Shown one piece after another: positions 25,048 to 34,623 of a DNA stretch of 64,000 nucleotides. Position 1 is the stretch's first letter. Every line of letters begins with the position of its first letter. The translations under genes were made by a program, and so were the position numbers. The DNA is from Terrisporobacter mayombei (GTDB lineage: Bacteria; Bacillota; Clostridia; Peptostreptococcales; Peptostreptococcaceae), in the NCBI RefSeq assembly GCF_020748465.1, contig NZ_JAHZMP010000002.1, positions 186,001 to 250,000 on the forward strand. The letters run 5' to 3'. Under the pieces are notes generated by a model that searched no databases, was not told the DNA's origin, and saw only the letters and a program-made list of their open reading frames with translations.

Positions 25048-25983
25048 ATGATAAATAGATGCATTAAAAGTTATATAAACTTATACCAATCCAGCCACTT
25101 TTCCAAAGACATCAACGAAGCTATTTATAATCTATGCAAGCATAATAAAAAATTATTAAGTCTAAATAAAATAGGGGAATCGGTACAAGGAACACCTATA
25201 CTATCTATAACTATAGGGGAAGGAAGTACAAAAATATTAATTCAAGGAACACATCATGCTAGAGAAGCAATTACAACCATATTGCTACTAGACCAAATTA
25301 ACTACCTTTTAAAATTATATAAAATGGACAAAAGTATAAATAATATGAGTATACATAAACTCTTGAAATATGTAACTTTTGTTTTAGTGCCATTAGTTAA
25401 TCCAGATGGTGCAGATTTAGTAATAAACGGAGGTAAATATGTATGCCCAAAGTATAAATATAAACCTTATCTAAAAGAAGAATTGTTTCCACGTTGGAAA
25501 GCTAATATAAATGGAGTAGATTTAAATAGAAATTATCCAACCAAGTACCCAGCTGATGATAGTGTAACCTATCCACAATATGCTTTTTATAAAGGTCCAT
25601 ATTATTTCTCAGAACCAGAAACCTATGCTTTAAAATGCTTGACAGAAAAATATCTATTTGATGGTACAATTTCTTATCATTCTTCAGGAGAGATAATTTA
25701 CTATCAGTATAATCAATTAAATATAGAAAGAGATTTAGCTATAGCTAGTAAAATATCTAAAGAGACAGGATATGTCCTAGAAGAAGAAGAAAAACAACCT
25801 GTCACAGGTAGTGGATATAAAGATTGGTTTATTGAAAATTATGAAAAACCAGGACTAACTATAGAAGTATCTCCAAATGTAGGGGAGCAGAAGGTTCCTG
25901 TAGAAAACTATAGAGATATATTTGAAAGAAATAAAAATGTACCTATACTATTTGCTCAAGAAGTTTTTCATAGAGTGATATAA
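25048..25983 (+). CDS. M14-family zinc carboxypeptidase
   Basis: 311 residues, no signal peptide. Zinc ligands in GTHHAREA (H and E, about residues 72-76) and the distal H in SYHSSGE (about 212-218). PLVNPDGADLV and GVDLNRNYPTKYP form the substrate-binding region, and the catalytic Glu is in GLTIEVSP. These match gamma-D-glutamyl-diamino-acid endopeptidase I types, which cut peptidoglycan stem peptides, so a role in spore or cell-wall turnover is likely. GGAGTG precedes the ATG. Confidence 0.9.
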   Translation: MINRCIKSYINLYQSSHFSKDINEAIYNLCKHNKKLLSLNKIGESVQGTPILSITIGEGSTKILIQGTHHAREAITTILLLDQINYLLKLYKMDKSINNMSIHKLLKYVTFVLVPLVNPDGADLVINGGKYVCPKYKYKPYLKEELFPRWKANINGVDLNRNYPTKYPADDSVTYPQYAFYKGPYYFSEPETYALKCLTEKYLFDGTISYHSSGEIIYYQYNQLNIERDLAIASKISKETGYVLEEEEKQPVTGSGYKDWFIENYEKPGLTIEVSPNVGEQKVPVENYRDIFERNKNVPILFAQEVFHRVI

Positions 25984-26185
25984 ATATTGAAGTTTCACAT
26001 TTTTTTCAATATTATAATGATTAATCAGTTCTTGCTAAATGACTTTCAATAGATTGGTATTTTAATTTGGATAAAAGTTCAATAACATATATAAATATGA
26101 TCAAAGTTCGCAACTGTTATATAATGCTAAATAAAGAAACGTTTGATACTATATAGATAAATAGAAATTTGAAGGAGTAGAAAAT

Positions 26186-26332
26186 ATGAAAAATGAGGAT
26201 ATAAGTTATTTAGCATTAGGATTATGCATTGGCGTTACTCTTGGTTTAGTATTTAAAAATTTAGCCATTGGTTTGTCTCTTGGTTTGCTTATTGGAGTAA
26301 TACTCGATAGTAACAAAAACAAGAATGAATAA
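26186..26332 (+). CDS. 48-residue glycine-zipper membrane protein
   Basis: MKNEDISYLALGLCIGVTLG… to a DSNKNKNE tail. One hydrophobic span with Gly every four to five residues (G12, G16, G20, G29, G33, G37), the pattern of glycine-zipper membrane segments. AAGGAG sits eight bases before the ATG, and the stop is followed 55 bases later by a GNAT gene. Small proteins of this layout are common in Firmicutes; no function is known. Confidence 0.65.
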   Translation: MKNEDISYLALGLCIGVTLGLVFKNLAIGLSLGLLIGVILDSNKNKNE

Positions 26333-26387
26333 AATTTATATAGTAGAGTATATCTAAAAATAGGTATCTAACAGGAGTTGAAATATT

Positions 26388-26900
26388 ATGAGAGAGTTCT
26401 TTTTAAAAACAGACAGGATAGGTTTTTCGAAATGGGATTGTAGAGACCAAGAACTTGCAAGATTATTATGGGGTGATTCGGAAGTAACGAAATATATTTG
26501 TGCTTCAGGCATATTCTCTCAGAAAGATATTATTAATCGTCTTAATATTGAAATATCTAATTTAGAGAAATATCAAGTTCAATATTGGCCAATATTTGAG
26601 CTTGATACCAATGAACTGATAGGATGCTGTGGATTGAGACCTCGTAGTTCTAATGAGTACGAAATAGGCTTTCATTTACGAAAGAAATATTGGAATCAAG
26701 GATATGCAACAGAGGCAGCAAGAGCTGTTATAAACTTTGCTTTTAATATACTCAAAGCCGAGAATTTGTTTGCTGGACATAATCCAAATAATAAAGGTTC
26801 TCAGAAAGTACTACAAAAATTGGGATTTATTTATATTCGTGATGAATTCTATGAGCCAACAGGTTTATATCACCCTTCATATAAACTAACTGAAGAATGA
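26388..26900 (+). CDS. GNAT acetyltransferase, RimJ/RimL-like
   Basis: 170 residues of the Acetyltransf_3 type: an N-terminal L-T-D-R-like start, IGCCGLRP (beta-4), IGFHLRKKYWNQGYATEAARAVINFAF (motif A, acetyl-CoA loop N-Q-G-Y-A-T) and AGHNPNNKGSQKVLQKLGF (motif B). Such enzymes acetylate N-terminal or small-molecule amines; the substrate is unknown. AGGAG precedes the ATG. Confidence 0.9.
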   Translation: MREFFLKTDRIGFSKWDCRDQELARLLWGDSEVTKYICASGIFSQKDIINRLNIEISNLEKYQVQYWPIFELDTNELIGCCGLRPRSSNEYEIGFHLRKKYWNQGYATEAARAVINFAFNILKAENLFAGHNPNNKGSQKVLQKLGFIYIRDEFYEPTGLYHPSYKLTEE

Positions 26901-27048
26901 TGTATTATCTATTGCAAATTGTGATGATATTAATTTAGGGGCGGTTATATAGTAAAAGAAAGTTTACTTTTAGCCAAATGGACATGGTCTTATTTATATA
27001 TATTTGTTATAATATTTCATAAATAAAAATTCTAGGGGGGAACTTTGT

Positions 27049-27618
27049 ATGAATACATCAACATTTCTGGAAATATTAAAAGTAGCAGAAAAACTAAAAT
27101 GCAATACTAGGCACTCATGGACATCGAGCGGACGCCATGAAAGTGTAGCAGAACATAGCTGGCGTATTGCATTAATGGCATTATTAATGCGTGATGAATT
27201 TCCAAAGATTGATATGGACAAGGTAATTCATATGTGTTTGATTCATGATTTAGGGGAAGCCTTTACTGGTGATATTCCCACTTTTGAGAAGAAAGAACAA
27301 GATAGTGAAAAAGAGGATGAGATATTTTTCCAATGGATTGCAACTTTCCCTACTCCTTATCGTGAGGAATTCACAGAGCTTTTAAAGGAAATGAATGAAC
27401 GTAAGACTGATGAAGCAAAGCTTTACAAAGCATTAGATAGCTTAGAAGCAGTCATTCAGCATAACGAGGCGGATATTAGTACTTGGATTCCGCTAGAATA
27501 TGACTTACAGTTTACTTATGGTGCGGATAAGGTGGAGTTCTCTCCTTATTTAAAAGAGCTGAAGGAAGAAATAGACAAAAAATCGACAGAAAAAATAGCT
27601 CAAAAGGATGAAGCTTAG
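27049..27618 (+). CDS. HD-domain 5'-deoxynucleotidase-like protein (HDDC2/YfbR type)
   Basis: 189 residues. HD metal set: H in AEHSWRIA (about residue 31), HD in CLIHDLGEAFTGDIPTF (about 66-82) and a distal D in ALDSLEAVIQHNEAD. RHSWTSSGRHESVAEHSWR is the signature N-terminal segment of the HDDC2/YfbR group, which removes phosphate from deoxynucleoside 5'-monophosphates. GGGGGG precedes the ATG. Confidence 0.85.
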   Translation: MNTSTFLEILKVAEKLKCNTRHSWTSSGRHESVAEHSWRIALMALLMRDEFPKIDMDKVIHMCLIHDLGEAFTGDIPTFEKKEQDSEKEDEIFFQWIATFPTPYREEFTELLKEMNERKTDEAKLYKALDSLEAVIQHNEADISTWIPLEYDLQFTYGADKVEFSPYLKELKEEIDKKSTEKIAQKDEA

Positions 27619-27691
27619 TTATTTAGAATAAATAACAATGGCTACCTCACAAGTAAGGATGCTAATTTTGATTAGTAGTACAAGTTACGGC

Positions 27692-27720
27692 AAACGTATC
27701 ACAATTAAGTGATACGTTTT
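27692..27720 (+). repeat. Hairpin repeat A copy
   Basis: AAACGTATCAC-AATTAA-GTGATACGTTT, a perfect 11-bp stem; the CG replacing CCG is matched on both arms. Lies in the 338-bp stretch 27619-27957, which otherwise shows no gene. Confidence 0.7.
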
Positions 27721-27957
27721 AAATTGCAAGGATATAATAGGGATTGAAAAACTGTGTAAAATCTGTATAAATTCCAATAAGTAGAGCCGATTGAAAAATA
27801 GGAATTTACAGGAGTGTTAATGAGAGATAAGTATTAAAAATTCATTAGATGGGGTATGTAAGATACTATATTTTATATTGCAAAATTCTTTTGCTCTTAT
27901 TAAAATATATTTAATATATTTACGTCTATAAATAGGGATTTATGAAGGAGATTAGGA

Positions 27958-28404
27958 ATGCTTATAAGAAGGTATGAAACATCAGATTGTAAAGATTCAG
28001 CAGAACTGTTTTATAATACAGTGTATTCCATTAATGCAAAAGATTATACAGAAGAACAGTTGAATGTATGGGCAGCGGGGAGTGTAGATTTAGAGAAATG
28101 GAATCAATCTCTATTGTCACATTTTTCAGTTGTTGCAGTTGAGGATGATATTATAGTTGGTTTTGGTGATATAGATACTACAGGATATCTGGATAGGCTA
28201 TACGTTCATAAGGATTATCAATATCAGGGAATTGCTACTGCAATTTGTGATAAATTGGAATACATTTTTGGAGTGGGTAAAGTAACTACACATGCTTCAA
28301 TTACGGCAAAGCCATTTTTTGAGAAACGAGGGTACAAAGTTATTAAGAAACAGAATGTAGAAAGAAATGGGGTGTTGTTACAGAATTATGTTATGGAGAA
28401 ATAA
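27958..28404 (+). CDS. GNAT acetyltransferase
   Basis: 148 residues, Acetyltransf_10-like: RRYETSDCKDSAELFYNTV start, FGDIDTTGYLDRLYVHKDYQYQGIATAIC (motif A with Q-Y-Q-G-I-A) and SITAKPFFEKRGYKVIKK (motif B). Typical of YafP/ElaA-like small GNATs. AAGGAG precedes the ATG. Substrate unknown. Confidence 0.88.
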   Translation: MLIRRYETSDCKDSAELFYNTVYSINAKDYTEEQLNVWAAGSVDLEKWNQSLLSHFSVVAVEDDIIVGFGDIDTTGYLDRLYVHKDYQYQGIATAICDKLEYIFGVGKVTTHASITAKPFFEKRGYKVIKKQNVERNGVLLQNYVMEK

Positions 28405-28469
28405 ACAGATTTAATAAATTGTAAAGCAGAGTAAGTGAATAATAGTTATAAATTGGAGATAAGTTAGTT

Positions 28470-28568
28470 ATGGGGAATAGAATGAAAAAAGTTAATGACA
28501 CACCAATATACTTTAAACAAAAATTTAGTGATAAAGAAAAAGAAGCTGTGAAAGATCTATTAAATTAA
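28470..28568 (+). other. Short ORF of 32 codons
   Basis: MGNRMKKVNDTPIYFKQKFS… with GGAGAT nine bases upstream. The N-terminus of some lost gene or a small protein; no family recognised. The rest of 28405-28835 holds a terminator and an operator-like palindrome. Confidence 0.3.
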
Positions 28569-28657
28569 TAATGGGATAGAATATACAATTTTAATAGATT
28601 GCAACGAATAAACAGTTAATTTAAAGAAAATAAAAAATTATTAGGATTATAGAACTT

Positions 28658-28703
28658 AAGCTATGGAATTAGTGAGTATAAACACTAATTCCATAGCTTT
28701 TTT
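28658..28703 (+). terminator. Strong terminator
   Basis: 17-bp perfect stem AAGCTATGGAATTAGTG / CACTAATTCCATAGCTT, then TTTTTAT. No intact gene ends just before it, so a gene was probably lost here. Confidence 0.85.
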
Positions 28704-28770
28704 ATATACATGAAGTTCATACTATATTAATACTATTTTTTTGTGACTTTATTTCAATAAATATTTATAA

Positions 28771-28790
28771 TATGACACACTTGTGTCATA
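28771..28790. promoter_or_regulatory. Palindromic operator candidate
   Basis: Perfect 9-bp arms TATGACACA-CT-TGTGTCATA, 45 bp upstream of the effector-binding-domain gene. Confidence 0.45.
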
Positions 28791-28835
28791 TCACTTTAGA
28801 TATACTTTAAGAAAAAGTAGATAGGAGAATTGTTT

Positions 28836-29297
28836 ATGAATTATGAAATAGTTAATTTAGAAGAAAAACAAGTTGTGGGTTTAGTAAAAGAAACTACTAA
28901 TAACAACAATAAGGCAGTTGAAGATATTAAAATATTATGGGAAGAGTTTTTTATAAAAGGCCACTATGAAAAGATAAAAAACAGAAAAGATAATAAAACT
29001 ATTGGCTTATATACAGACTATCAGGTTGATTTTAGCCAGCCATATAACTTTCTTTGTTGTTGTGAAGTGAACAAAATTGATAGTATAGAAGATCCATTAG
29101 TAAGCAAAACAATCCCCAGTGGAAAATATGCTAAATTTATTATAAATGGTGATGTTCAAAATTTAGTAGGGGAATTTTGGATGAAATTATGGCAAATGGA
29201 TTTAGATAGAAAGTATTCTTGTGATTTTGAAGAATATCAAAACAATACAGAAGATATGCAAAATCAAGAAATTCATATTTATATTTCTATAAACTAA
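28836..29297 (+). CDS. GyrI-like / AraC effector-binding domain protein
   Basis: 153 residues consisting only of the effector-binding fold that ends many AraC and MerR regulators: YEIVNLEEKQVVGLVKET (first strand), KTIGLYTDYQVDF, YNFLCCCEV, SKTIPSGKYAKFIINGD and WMKLWQMDLDRKYSCDFEEY. Stand-alone members bind hydrophobic ligands or DNA gyrase. The start is ATG 28836, eight bases after AGGAG; a TTG at 28830 is too close to that site. Confidence 0.8.
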   Translation: MNYEIVNLEEKQVVGLVKETTNNNNKAVEDIKILWEEFFIKGHYEKIKNRKDNKTIGLYTDYQVDFSQPYNFLCCCEVNKIDSIEDPLVSKTIPSGKYAKFIINGDVQNLVGEFWMKLWQMDLDRKYSCDFEEYQNNTEDMQNQEIHIYISIN

Positions 29298-29355
29298 TAT
29301 AATTAAATCGAACTAAAGTCTTTTGATTTCATAGAGAAATAGTTTTTTATATTAA

Positions 29356-29393
29356 AATAGGAGCTAAATAAAATATTTTATTTAGCTCCTATT
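29356..29393. terminator. Bidirectional terminator between convergent genes
   Basis: 18-bp stem AATAGGAGCTAAATAAAA / TTTTATTTAGCTCCTATT. Confidence 0.85.
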
Positions 29394-29408
29394 ACACTTT
29401 GCAATTAA

Positions 29409-29993
29409 TTAATATCTAAGTTCATGTCCACCAGCCTCTGCAGCTTCCGCATCTGCTTTAGTTTGATGTATTGTACCTTTTGGATGTTCAGGTGGAGCAT
29501 AGATAGCATATAGTTTAAGTGGTCTATTTCCTATATTTATAACATTGTGCCACGTGCCAACAGGTATCATAATAGCATAGTCTGCAGATATTTTTTTTTG
29601 AAAACTAAGATTATCTTGGCTATCTCCCATTTGAACAAGTGCATCACCATCTTCAATTCTTATAAATTGATCTCCCATTGTATGAACTTCAAGACCTATC
29701 TCATCACCAATATCAATACTCATTAGAGTAACTTGCAAATTATTCCCTGTCCACAAGGCTGTACGGAAAGTATTGTTTTGTTTGGTTGCATCTTCAATAT
29801 TAATCACAATAGGATTTGGACCATAATCCTTCAATTGAATATCAGCTCTTTTATATACTGGTTTAGTGTATTCAAAAGGGGATGGGTACATATTATACAT
29901 TTGTTGGTTACCCCAAAAAGGGTATGAGAACATGTTGTACATTGGCGTTGGCATAATACAAGGATATGGATATGGGTTAGGAATATCAGGCAT
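29409..29993 (-). CDS. Cupin-domain protein with Pro/Tyr/Met-rich N-terminus
   Basis: 194 residues. The first 45 are Pro, Tyr and Met rich (MPDIPNPYPYPCIMPTPMYN…), a low-complexity tail seen in spore-coat-associated proteins. A single cupin barrel follows (about 65-165) with GLEVHTMGDQFIRIEDGDA (motif 1) and PVGTWHNVINIG (motif 2, metal-binding His). The end PPEHPKGTIHQTKADAEA is typical of clostridial mannose-6-phosphate-isomerase-like cupins. A coat-associated role is inference. AAGGAG precedes the ATG. Confidence 0.8.
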   Translation of the reverse strand: MPDIPNPYPYPCIMPTPMYNMFSYPFWGNQQMYNMYPSPFEYTKPVYKRADIQLKDYGPNPIVINIEDATKQNNTFRTALWTGNNLQVTLMSIDIGDEIGLEVHTMGDQFIRIEDGDALVQMGDSQDNLSFQKKISADYAIMIPVGTWHNVINIGNRPLKLYAIYAPPEHPKGTIHQTKADAEAAEAGGHELRY

Positions 29994-30222
29994 ATTTATT
30001 TATCACTCCTTTTATGAACTTTATAGAATTATATGATGAAATTTCAAATAAATTACTTAGAATTCACAAACAGGCTTATATAGCAGATATCAAGGCATAA
30101 AATAAAGTAAAACTAAAAATAGTAATTTATCAAATAGTTATACTTTTATTTAATCGTAAAATGTTAATAATATGTTATAGAGTAATTTGTATTTATACTA
30201 ATTTTAGAGGTGAACAATATAT

Positions 30223-31518
30223 ATGATTATTTTTATAAATATACTTTTAGTATTTTTTCTTGTATTTTTAAATGGATTTTTCGTTGCAACAGAGTTTGCT
30301 ATGGTAAAAGTGAGGAAATCTAGAGTAGAAACATTGATACTTCAAGGTAATAAACGTGCTAAGAATACTTTAATTATTGTTAAAGACTTAAACTCATACT
30401 TATCTGCTTGTCAGCTTGGAATAACTTTAGCATCTTTAGGACTAGGATGGGTAGGAGAGCCTGCTATTTTACACCTGTTAATGCCAATATTTAATCTATT
30501 TCATTTGCCGTCAAGTTTGACACATTCAATTTCATTTGTTATTGCATTTTCAATTATAACTGGTTTTCATATTGTACTTGGGGAATTGGTTCCCAAATCA
30601 CTGGCAATTATAAGTTCAGAAAAGGTAGCTTTAAGTACAGCTCTTCCACTTATACTTTTTTATAAAGTAACCTATCCAGTTATGTGGATATTTAACCATA
30701 GCACTAATTGGATACTAAAGGTATTTGGACTTTCTCAAGTTGATGAACATGAATCTGTTCATACTGATGAAGAAATAAAGCTATTAGTTGAAGAAAGTTA
30801 TAATCACGGTTTAGTAGATAAAACTGAATTAAATCTTGTATCTAATATATTCGATTTTACTGATAAAACTGTAAAAGAAATAATGGTACCACGTACTGAT
30901 ATTAGAAATATTTTCATAGAAGATTCTTTTGACGATATTATACTTTACACATTTAATGAACAGCTTACTAGATATCCTGTATGTAAAGGTAATAAAGACA
31001 ATGTTATTGGATTTATACATATTAAGGATTTATATAAGCAAAAGATTGAAGGTAATAATCAAAATATAAAAAATATTATTCGTGATATCAAATTTGTTCC
31101 AGAATCTATGTCAATAAGTGAACTTCTTAAAATATTTAAAGAAGATAAAGGCCAAGTGGCCTTAATTATTGATGAATATGGAGGAACTGCTGGCTTAGTA
31201 ACGATCGAAGATATTTTAGAAGAAATTGTGGGTGAAATTCAAGATGAGTTTGATGAGGAAGAAGATGCAATTATTAAAACAGAAGATAACAGCTATATTG
31301 TGGATGGAAAGGTACTTATTGAAGATATAAGCGAACTTTTACATATAGATATTGAAGAGGAAAATATCGATACTATGGGAGGATGGGCTTATACTCAATT
31401 AGAGTCATATCCACAAGTTAATGATAAATTTACTTATGAAGATTATGAGTTTACTATATTAAAATGTGACAGAAAAAGAATAAACAAATTATCGATTAAT
31501 AATTTATCTAATAAATAA
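30223..31518 (+). CDS. CNNM/HlyC-CorC family membrane protein
   Basis: 431 residues: DUF21/CNNM membrane domain with about four helices (1-190, with FFVATEFAMVKVRKSR and GWVGEPA), two CBS domains (about 220-345; IMVPRTDIRNIF and LIIDEYGGTAGLVTIEDILEEIVGEI) and the C-terminal CorC_HlyC transporter-associated domain (about 355-425). Family members extrude or regulate Mg2+ or Co2+; the haemolysin name is historical. AGAGGTG precedes the ATG. A second member follows 290 bp downstream. Confidence 0.9.
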   Translation: MIIFINILLVFFLVFLNGFFVATEFAMVKVRKSRVETLILQGNKRAKNTLIIVKDLNSYLSACQLGITLASLGLGWVGEPAILHLLMPIFNLFHLPSSLTHSISFVIAFSIITGFHIVLGELVPKSLAIISSEKVALSTALPLILFYKVTYPVMWIFNHSTNWILKVFGLSQVDEHESVHTDEEIKLLVEESYNHGLVDKTELNLVSNIFDFTDKTVKEIMVPRTDIRNIFIEDSFDDIILYTFNEQLTRYPVCKGNKDNVIGFIHIKDLYKQKIEGNNQNIKNIIRDIKFVPESMSISELLKIFKEDKGQVALIIDEYGGTAGLVTIEDILEEIVGEIQDEFDEEEDAIIKTEDNSYIVDGKVLIEDISELLHIDIEEENIDTMGGWAYTQLESYPQVNDKFTYEDYEFTILKCDRKRINKLSINNLSNK

Positions 31519-31520
31519 TA

Positions 31521-31562
31521 AAAGGCCCTTTTAGGAATTAAAAAATAACTAAAAGGGCTTTT
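31521..31562 (+). terminator. Terminator
   Basis: AAAAGGCCCTTTTA…TAAAAGGGCTTTT stem between the two CNNM genes; the remainder of the gap 31563-31808 is AT-rich with no gene. Confidence 0.7.
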
Positions 31563-31808
31563 ACATATTTTTGTAATTTTTTAATTTAGTTAGAATATTT
31601 TAATATATATAAATATTGATAAAAGTTAATTGATAGATTATAATGTACATTAAATAAAAATTTACCAAGTGGTATTTAATGAATCTTTATTTAAAATTTT
31701 ATTTATGCTATTTGCAAAAATAAAATTTTTAACTATACCTTCAGGAATGTATTAATTAGTTTTAACAATGTGTTTCTGATGGTTATTTATTATTTTAAGG
31801 AGGAAGAA

Positions 31809-33140
31809 ATGGATAATTTAGATTCAGACCCCGGGGCCTTTATGCCTCAAATAATTTTAATAGCATTGCTTACTGCTATTAACGCATTTTTCGCATCAGC
31901 AGAAATGGCTATAGTTTCTGTGAACAAGTCAAAAATAAAACAATTAAGTGAAAACGGAAACAAGAAAGCTCAATTGCTTGAAAAGTTAATGGAAGATCCA
32001 AGTAATTTCTTATCAACTATTCAAATTGGTATAACTTTAGCTGGGTTTTTCTCAAGTGCATCTGCTGCCACAGGAATATCTACAAACCTTTCAAGGGTAT
32101 TAGCTCCACTAAGCATACCTTATTCTAAGGAAATATGTATGGTTGGAGTAACGTTAATACTTTCATACTTTACACTAGTATTTGGAGAATTAGTACCTAA
32201 AAGAATTGCCCTGAAAAAATCAGAAAAGATATCTTTATTTTCAGTAAAGCCAATTTACATTATATCTAAAATTACAAAACCATTTATAAAGCTTTTATCG
32301 TTTTCAACTAGTGTGGTTTTAAAGTTGACAGGAAATAATGATACAGATATTGAGGAGAGTGTCTCTGAAGAAGAAATTAGATCTTTGATATCACAATCTC
32401 AAGAAGATGGATGTATTGAAAGTGAAGAAAAACAAATGATATATAGCATATTTGAATTCAATGATAAAACTGCTAAGGAAATTATGACATCGAGACATGA
32501 TATATTTGCAGTAGACATTGATGACGACTTAGAAGATACATTAGAAGGTGTAATAACTTCAGGATATTCTAGAATACCTGTATATGAGGACAATAAGGAT
32601 AATATAATAGGTATATTATATGTCAGAGACTTATTAGCAGAAGCTAAAAAGGTTGGATTTGAAAACATAAACTTAAAAACAATGCTTCATGAGCCATATT
32701 TTGTTTCAAAGTCAATTAGAACAAACGAGTTATTTAAACTTCTAAAGGATAAAAAAGTACACCTAGCATTATTAATTGATGAATACGGTGGAGTAGAAGG
32801 ATTAGTAACTATAGAAGATTTAATTGAAGAAATTATGGGAGATATTGAGGATGAATACGATCAAACCGAATCTACCATAATACAAATTGATGATAGTAAT
32901 TTTATTGTAAAAGGATATTTGACAATAAATGAATTTAACAATAAATTTGATATAGATATAGAACAAGGTGATTACGATACCTTAAATGGATACCTACTTA
33001 CATTGCTAGGTGGTTTCCCAGAAGAAGGTAGAAAAATCGAATTAGAGGATGTTAAGTTTTTAATTGAGAATGTAAATAAAAGAAGAATTGAAGACATAAG
33101 AGTAAGTATAAAGAATAGATGTGAAAAAGTATCACAATAA
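31809..33140 (+). CDS. CNNM/HlyC-CorC family membrane protein, second copy
   Basis: 443 residues, same layout as the gene at 30223: N-terminal DUF21 helices (FFASAEMAIVSVNKSKIKQL, FGELVPKRIALKKSE), paired CBS domains (IMTSRHDIFAVD; LLIDEYGGVEGLVTIEDLIEEIMGDI) and the CorC_HlyC domain. AAGGAGG lies eight bases before ATG 31809; a frame from 31770 has no site. The two proteins are clearly different in sequence, so this is an old duplication and not a recent one. Confidence 0.9.
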   Translation: MDNLDSDPGAFMPQIILIALLTAINAFFASAEMAIVSVNKSKIKQLSENGNKKAQLLEKLMEDPSNFLSTIQIGITLAGFFSSASAATGISTNLSRVLAPLSIPYSKEICMVGVTLILSYFTLVFGELVPKRIALKKSEKISLFSVKPIYIISKITKPFIKLLSFSTSVVLKLTGNNDTDIEESVSEEEIRSLISQSQEDGCIESEEKQMIYSIFEFNDKTAKEIMTSRHDIFAVDIDDDLEDTLEGVITSGYSRIPVYEDNKDNIIGILYVRDLLAEAKKVGFENINLKTMLHEPYFVSKSIRTNELFKLLKDKKVHLALLIDEYGGVEGLVTIEDLIEEIMGDIEDEYDQTESTIIQIDDSNFIVKGYLTINEFNNKFDIDIEQGDYDTLNGYLLTLLGGFPEEGRKIELEDVKFLIENVNKRRIEDIRVSIKNRCEKVSQ

Positions 33141-33368
33141 TTTTTATATACTTAGAATGTTAACAAGAATGAGTAAAACCATGCAAAATAGGGTTTTGCT
33201 CATTTTTTATATTATACAGAATTTAACCTGAAATTATACAAAAATTATTAATTTTAGGTTTTACTAATGTTATAAGGAATATTATCTGATAGAATGGTTA
33301 ACTTATAATAATAACTTATAAATTTTATGAGAAATGCACAACATTATTTTATTAAAGGAGTGTTTTCT

Positions 33369-33734
33369 ATGGAACATGATTACAATGAAAAAGGAAATAA
33401 TGGTAGTATAATAAGATGGATAGGAAGATTTATATTAGTTGCGGTTATTTTAATGATAACCTCATATTTAACTCCAGGCTTTACTATTAGAGGAATGTGG
33501 TCATTTTTATTAGCTGCTGTTATAATATCTCTATTAGACTATTTTGTAGAATTATTTATGGGAGTCGATGCATCTCCTTTTGGAAAAGGAATAAAAGGTT
33601 TTATAATCGCAGCAATAATAATATATGCAACACAATTTTTCGTTCCTAATATGGGAGTATCTATTTTAGGGGCAGTATTGGCAGCTGTTGTTATTGGAGT
33701 TTTAGATGCAATATTTCCTGCTAGAGCTATGTGA
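33369..33734 (+). CDS. Phage-holin-like small membrane protein (Phage_holin_4_2 family)
   Basis: 121 residues with four transmembrane helices and short loops (RFILVAVILMITSYL; SFLLAAVIISLLDYFV; IKGFIIAAIIIYATQFFV; ILGAVLAAVVIGVLDAIFPA). The family is named from phage holins but is widespread as chromosomal single genes of unknown function. The start is ATG 33369 with AAAGGAGTG upstream, not the in-frame ATG at 33327. Confidence 0.8.
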   Translation: MEHDYNEKGNNGSIIRWIGRFILVAVILMITSYLTPGFTIRGMWSFLLAAVIISLLDYFVELFMGVDASPFGKGIKGFIIAAIIIYATQFFVPNMGVSILGAVLAAVVIGVLDAIFPARAM

Positions 33735-33815
33735 TAGAACAATCTAATTTTTAGATATGATAAAGAGTCACATCATAAGTAAAGAATACAAATAAAAATA
33801 TTACAAATGTAAGTT

Positions 33816-33853
33816 AAGTATGTATCAATGTAAAAATTGATACATACTTTTTA
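33816..33853. repeat. Hairpin repeat B copy (terminator)
   Basis: 14-bp stem AAGTATGTATCAAT / ATTGATACATACTT, then TTTTATTT. Related hairpins lie at 53110 and 54948. Placed between convergent genes. Confidence 0.75.
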
Positions 33854-33866
33854 TTTATGAATATTT

Positions 33867-34559
33867 TTATGAATTAAGTAGCAAAGACTTAAGCTCATCA
33901 AAATTAGAAATCTCATAGGTAGGTTTTATTGAAGTTTCATTTATAATTTTCTTAGGGTTATACCAACAGGTATCTATACCGAAGTTTATACCACCTTGTA
34001 TATCAGAACTTAAACTATCCCCTACTATCAAAACCTTGTTTTTATCAAAGAAATTTATATTGTTTAAGGTATGTTCAAAAATCTTAGGATTTGGTTTTGA
34101 TATTAATATTTCTTCAGATATTACTATAGTCTCAAAATATTTTGCTACAACAGATTTTCTTATTCTTTTATCTTGAACTAAGGTAAGGCCATTAGTTACT
34201 ATAGCAAGTCTGTAAGACTTGTTTAAAGTTTCTATAAGCTCTATACTATCATCATATAAAAATGATGCATCAGCTAAATACTCCATATATAATTTTGCAA
34301 AGTTAGTTTCATCAAAATTTACATCTAATCTATCTGATAATCTTTTAAATCTTTCTACCTTTAATTTTTCTTGCGTAATAAGCCCTTGTTCAAATTCTTT
34401 CCATAGAACCGTATTTATTTCCTGATAAATTTTTAAATGATAAGCTTCATCATATTTTATGCTGAACTTAAGCATTGTGTTTTTAAATGCTTCTCTTTCA
34501 GATTTTTTAAAATCGTATAATGTTTCATCTGCATCAAATAATATAACTTCATATTTCAT
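33867..34559 (-). CDS. HAD-family nucleotidase, YjjG/YfnB type
   Basis: 230 residues. HAD motifs: I VILFDADETLYDF (nucleophile Asp, residues 6-18), II VTNGLT (about 119-124), III Lys in SKPNPKIFEHTL (about 152-163) and IV VGDSLSSDIQGG (about 176-187). The helical cap lies between I and II. YjjG-type enzymes remove phosphate from non-canonical pyrimidine nucleotides. Divergent from a Crp/Fnr gene; a damaged copy of this arrangement exists at 62528-62800. Confidence 0.88.
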   Translation of the reverse strand: MKYEVILFDADETLYDFKKSEREAFKNTMLKFSIKYDEAYHLKIYQEINTVLWKEFEQGLITQEKLKVERFKRLSDRLDVNFDETNFAKLYMEYLADASFLYDDSIELIETLNKSYRLAIVTNGLTLVQDKRIRKSVVAKYFETIVISEEILISKPNPKIFEHTLNNINFFDKNKVLIVGDSLSSDIQGGINFGIDTCWYNPKKIINETSIKPTYEISNFDELKSLLLNS

Positions 34560-34623
34560 AATATATCCTCCAGTCTCTCTTTACAAACTTCTATAAATAA
34601 AATAATATATTTATAAAAGTTAG

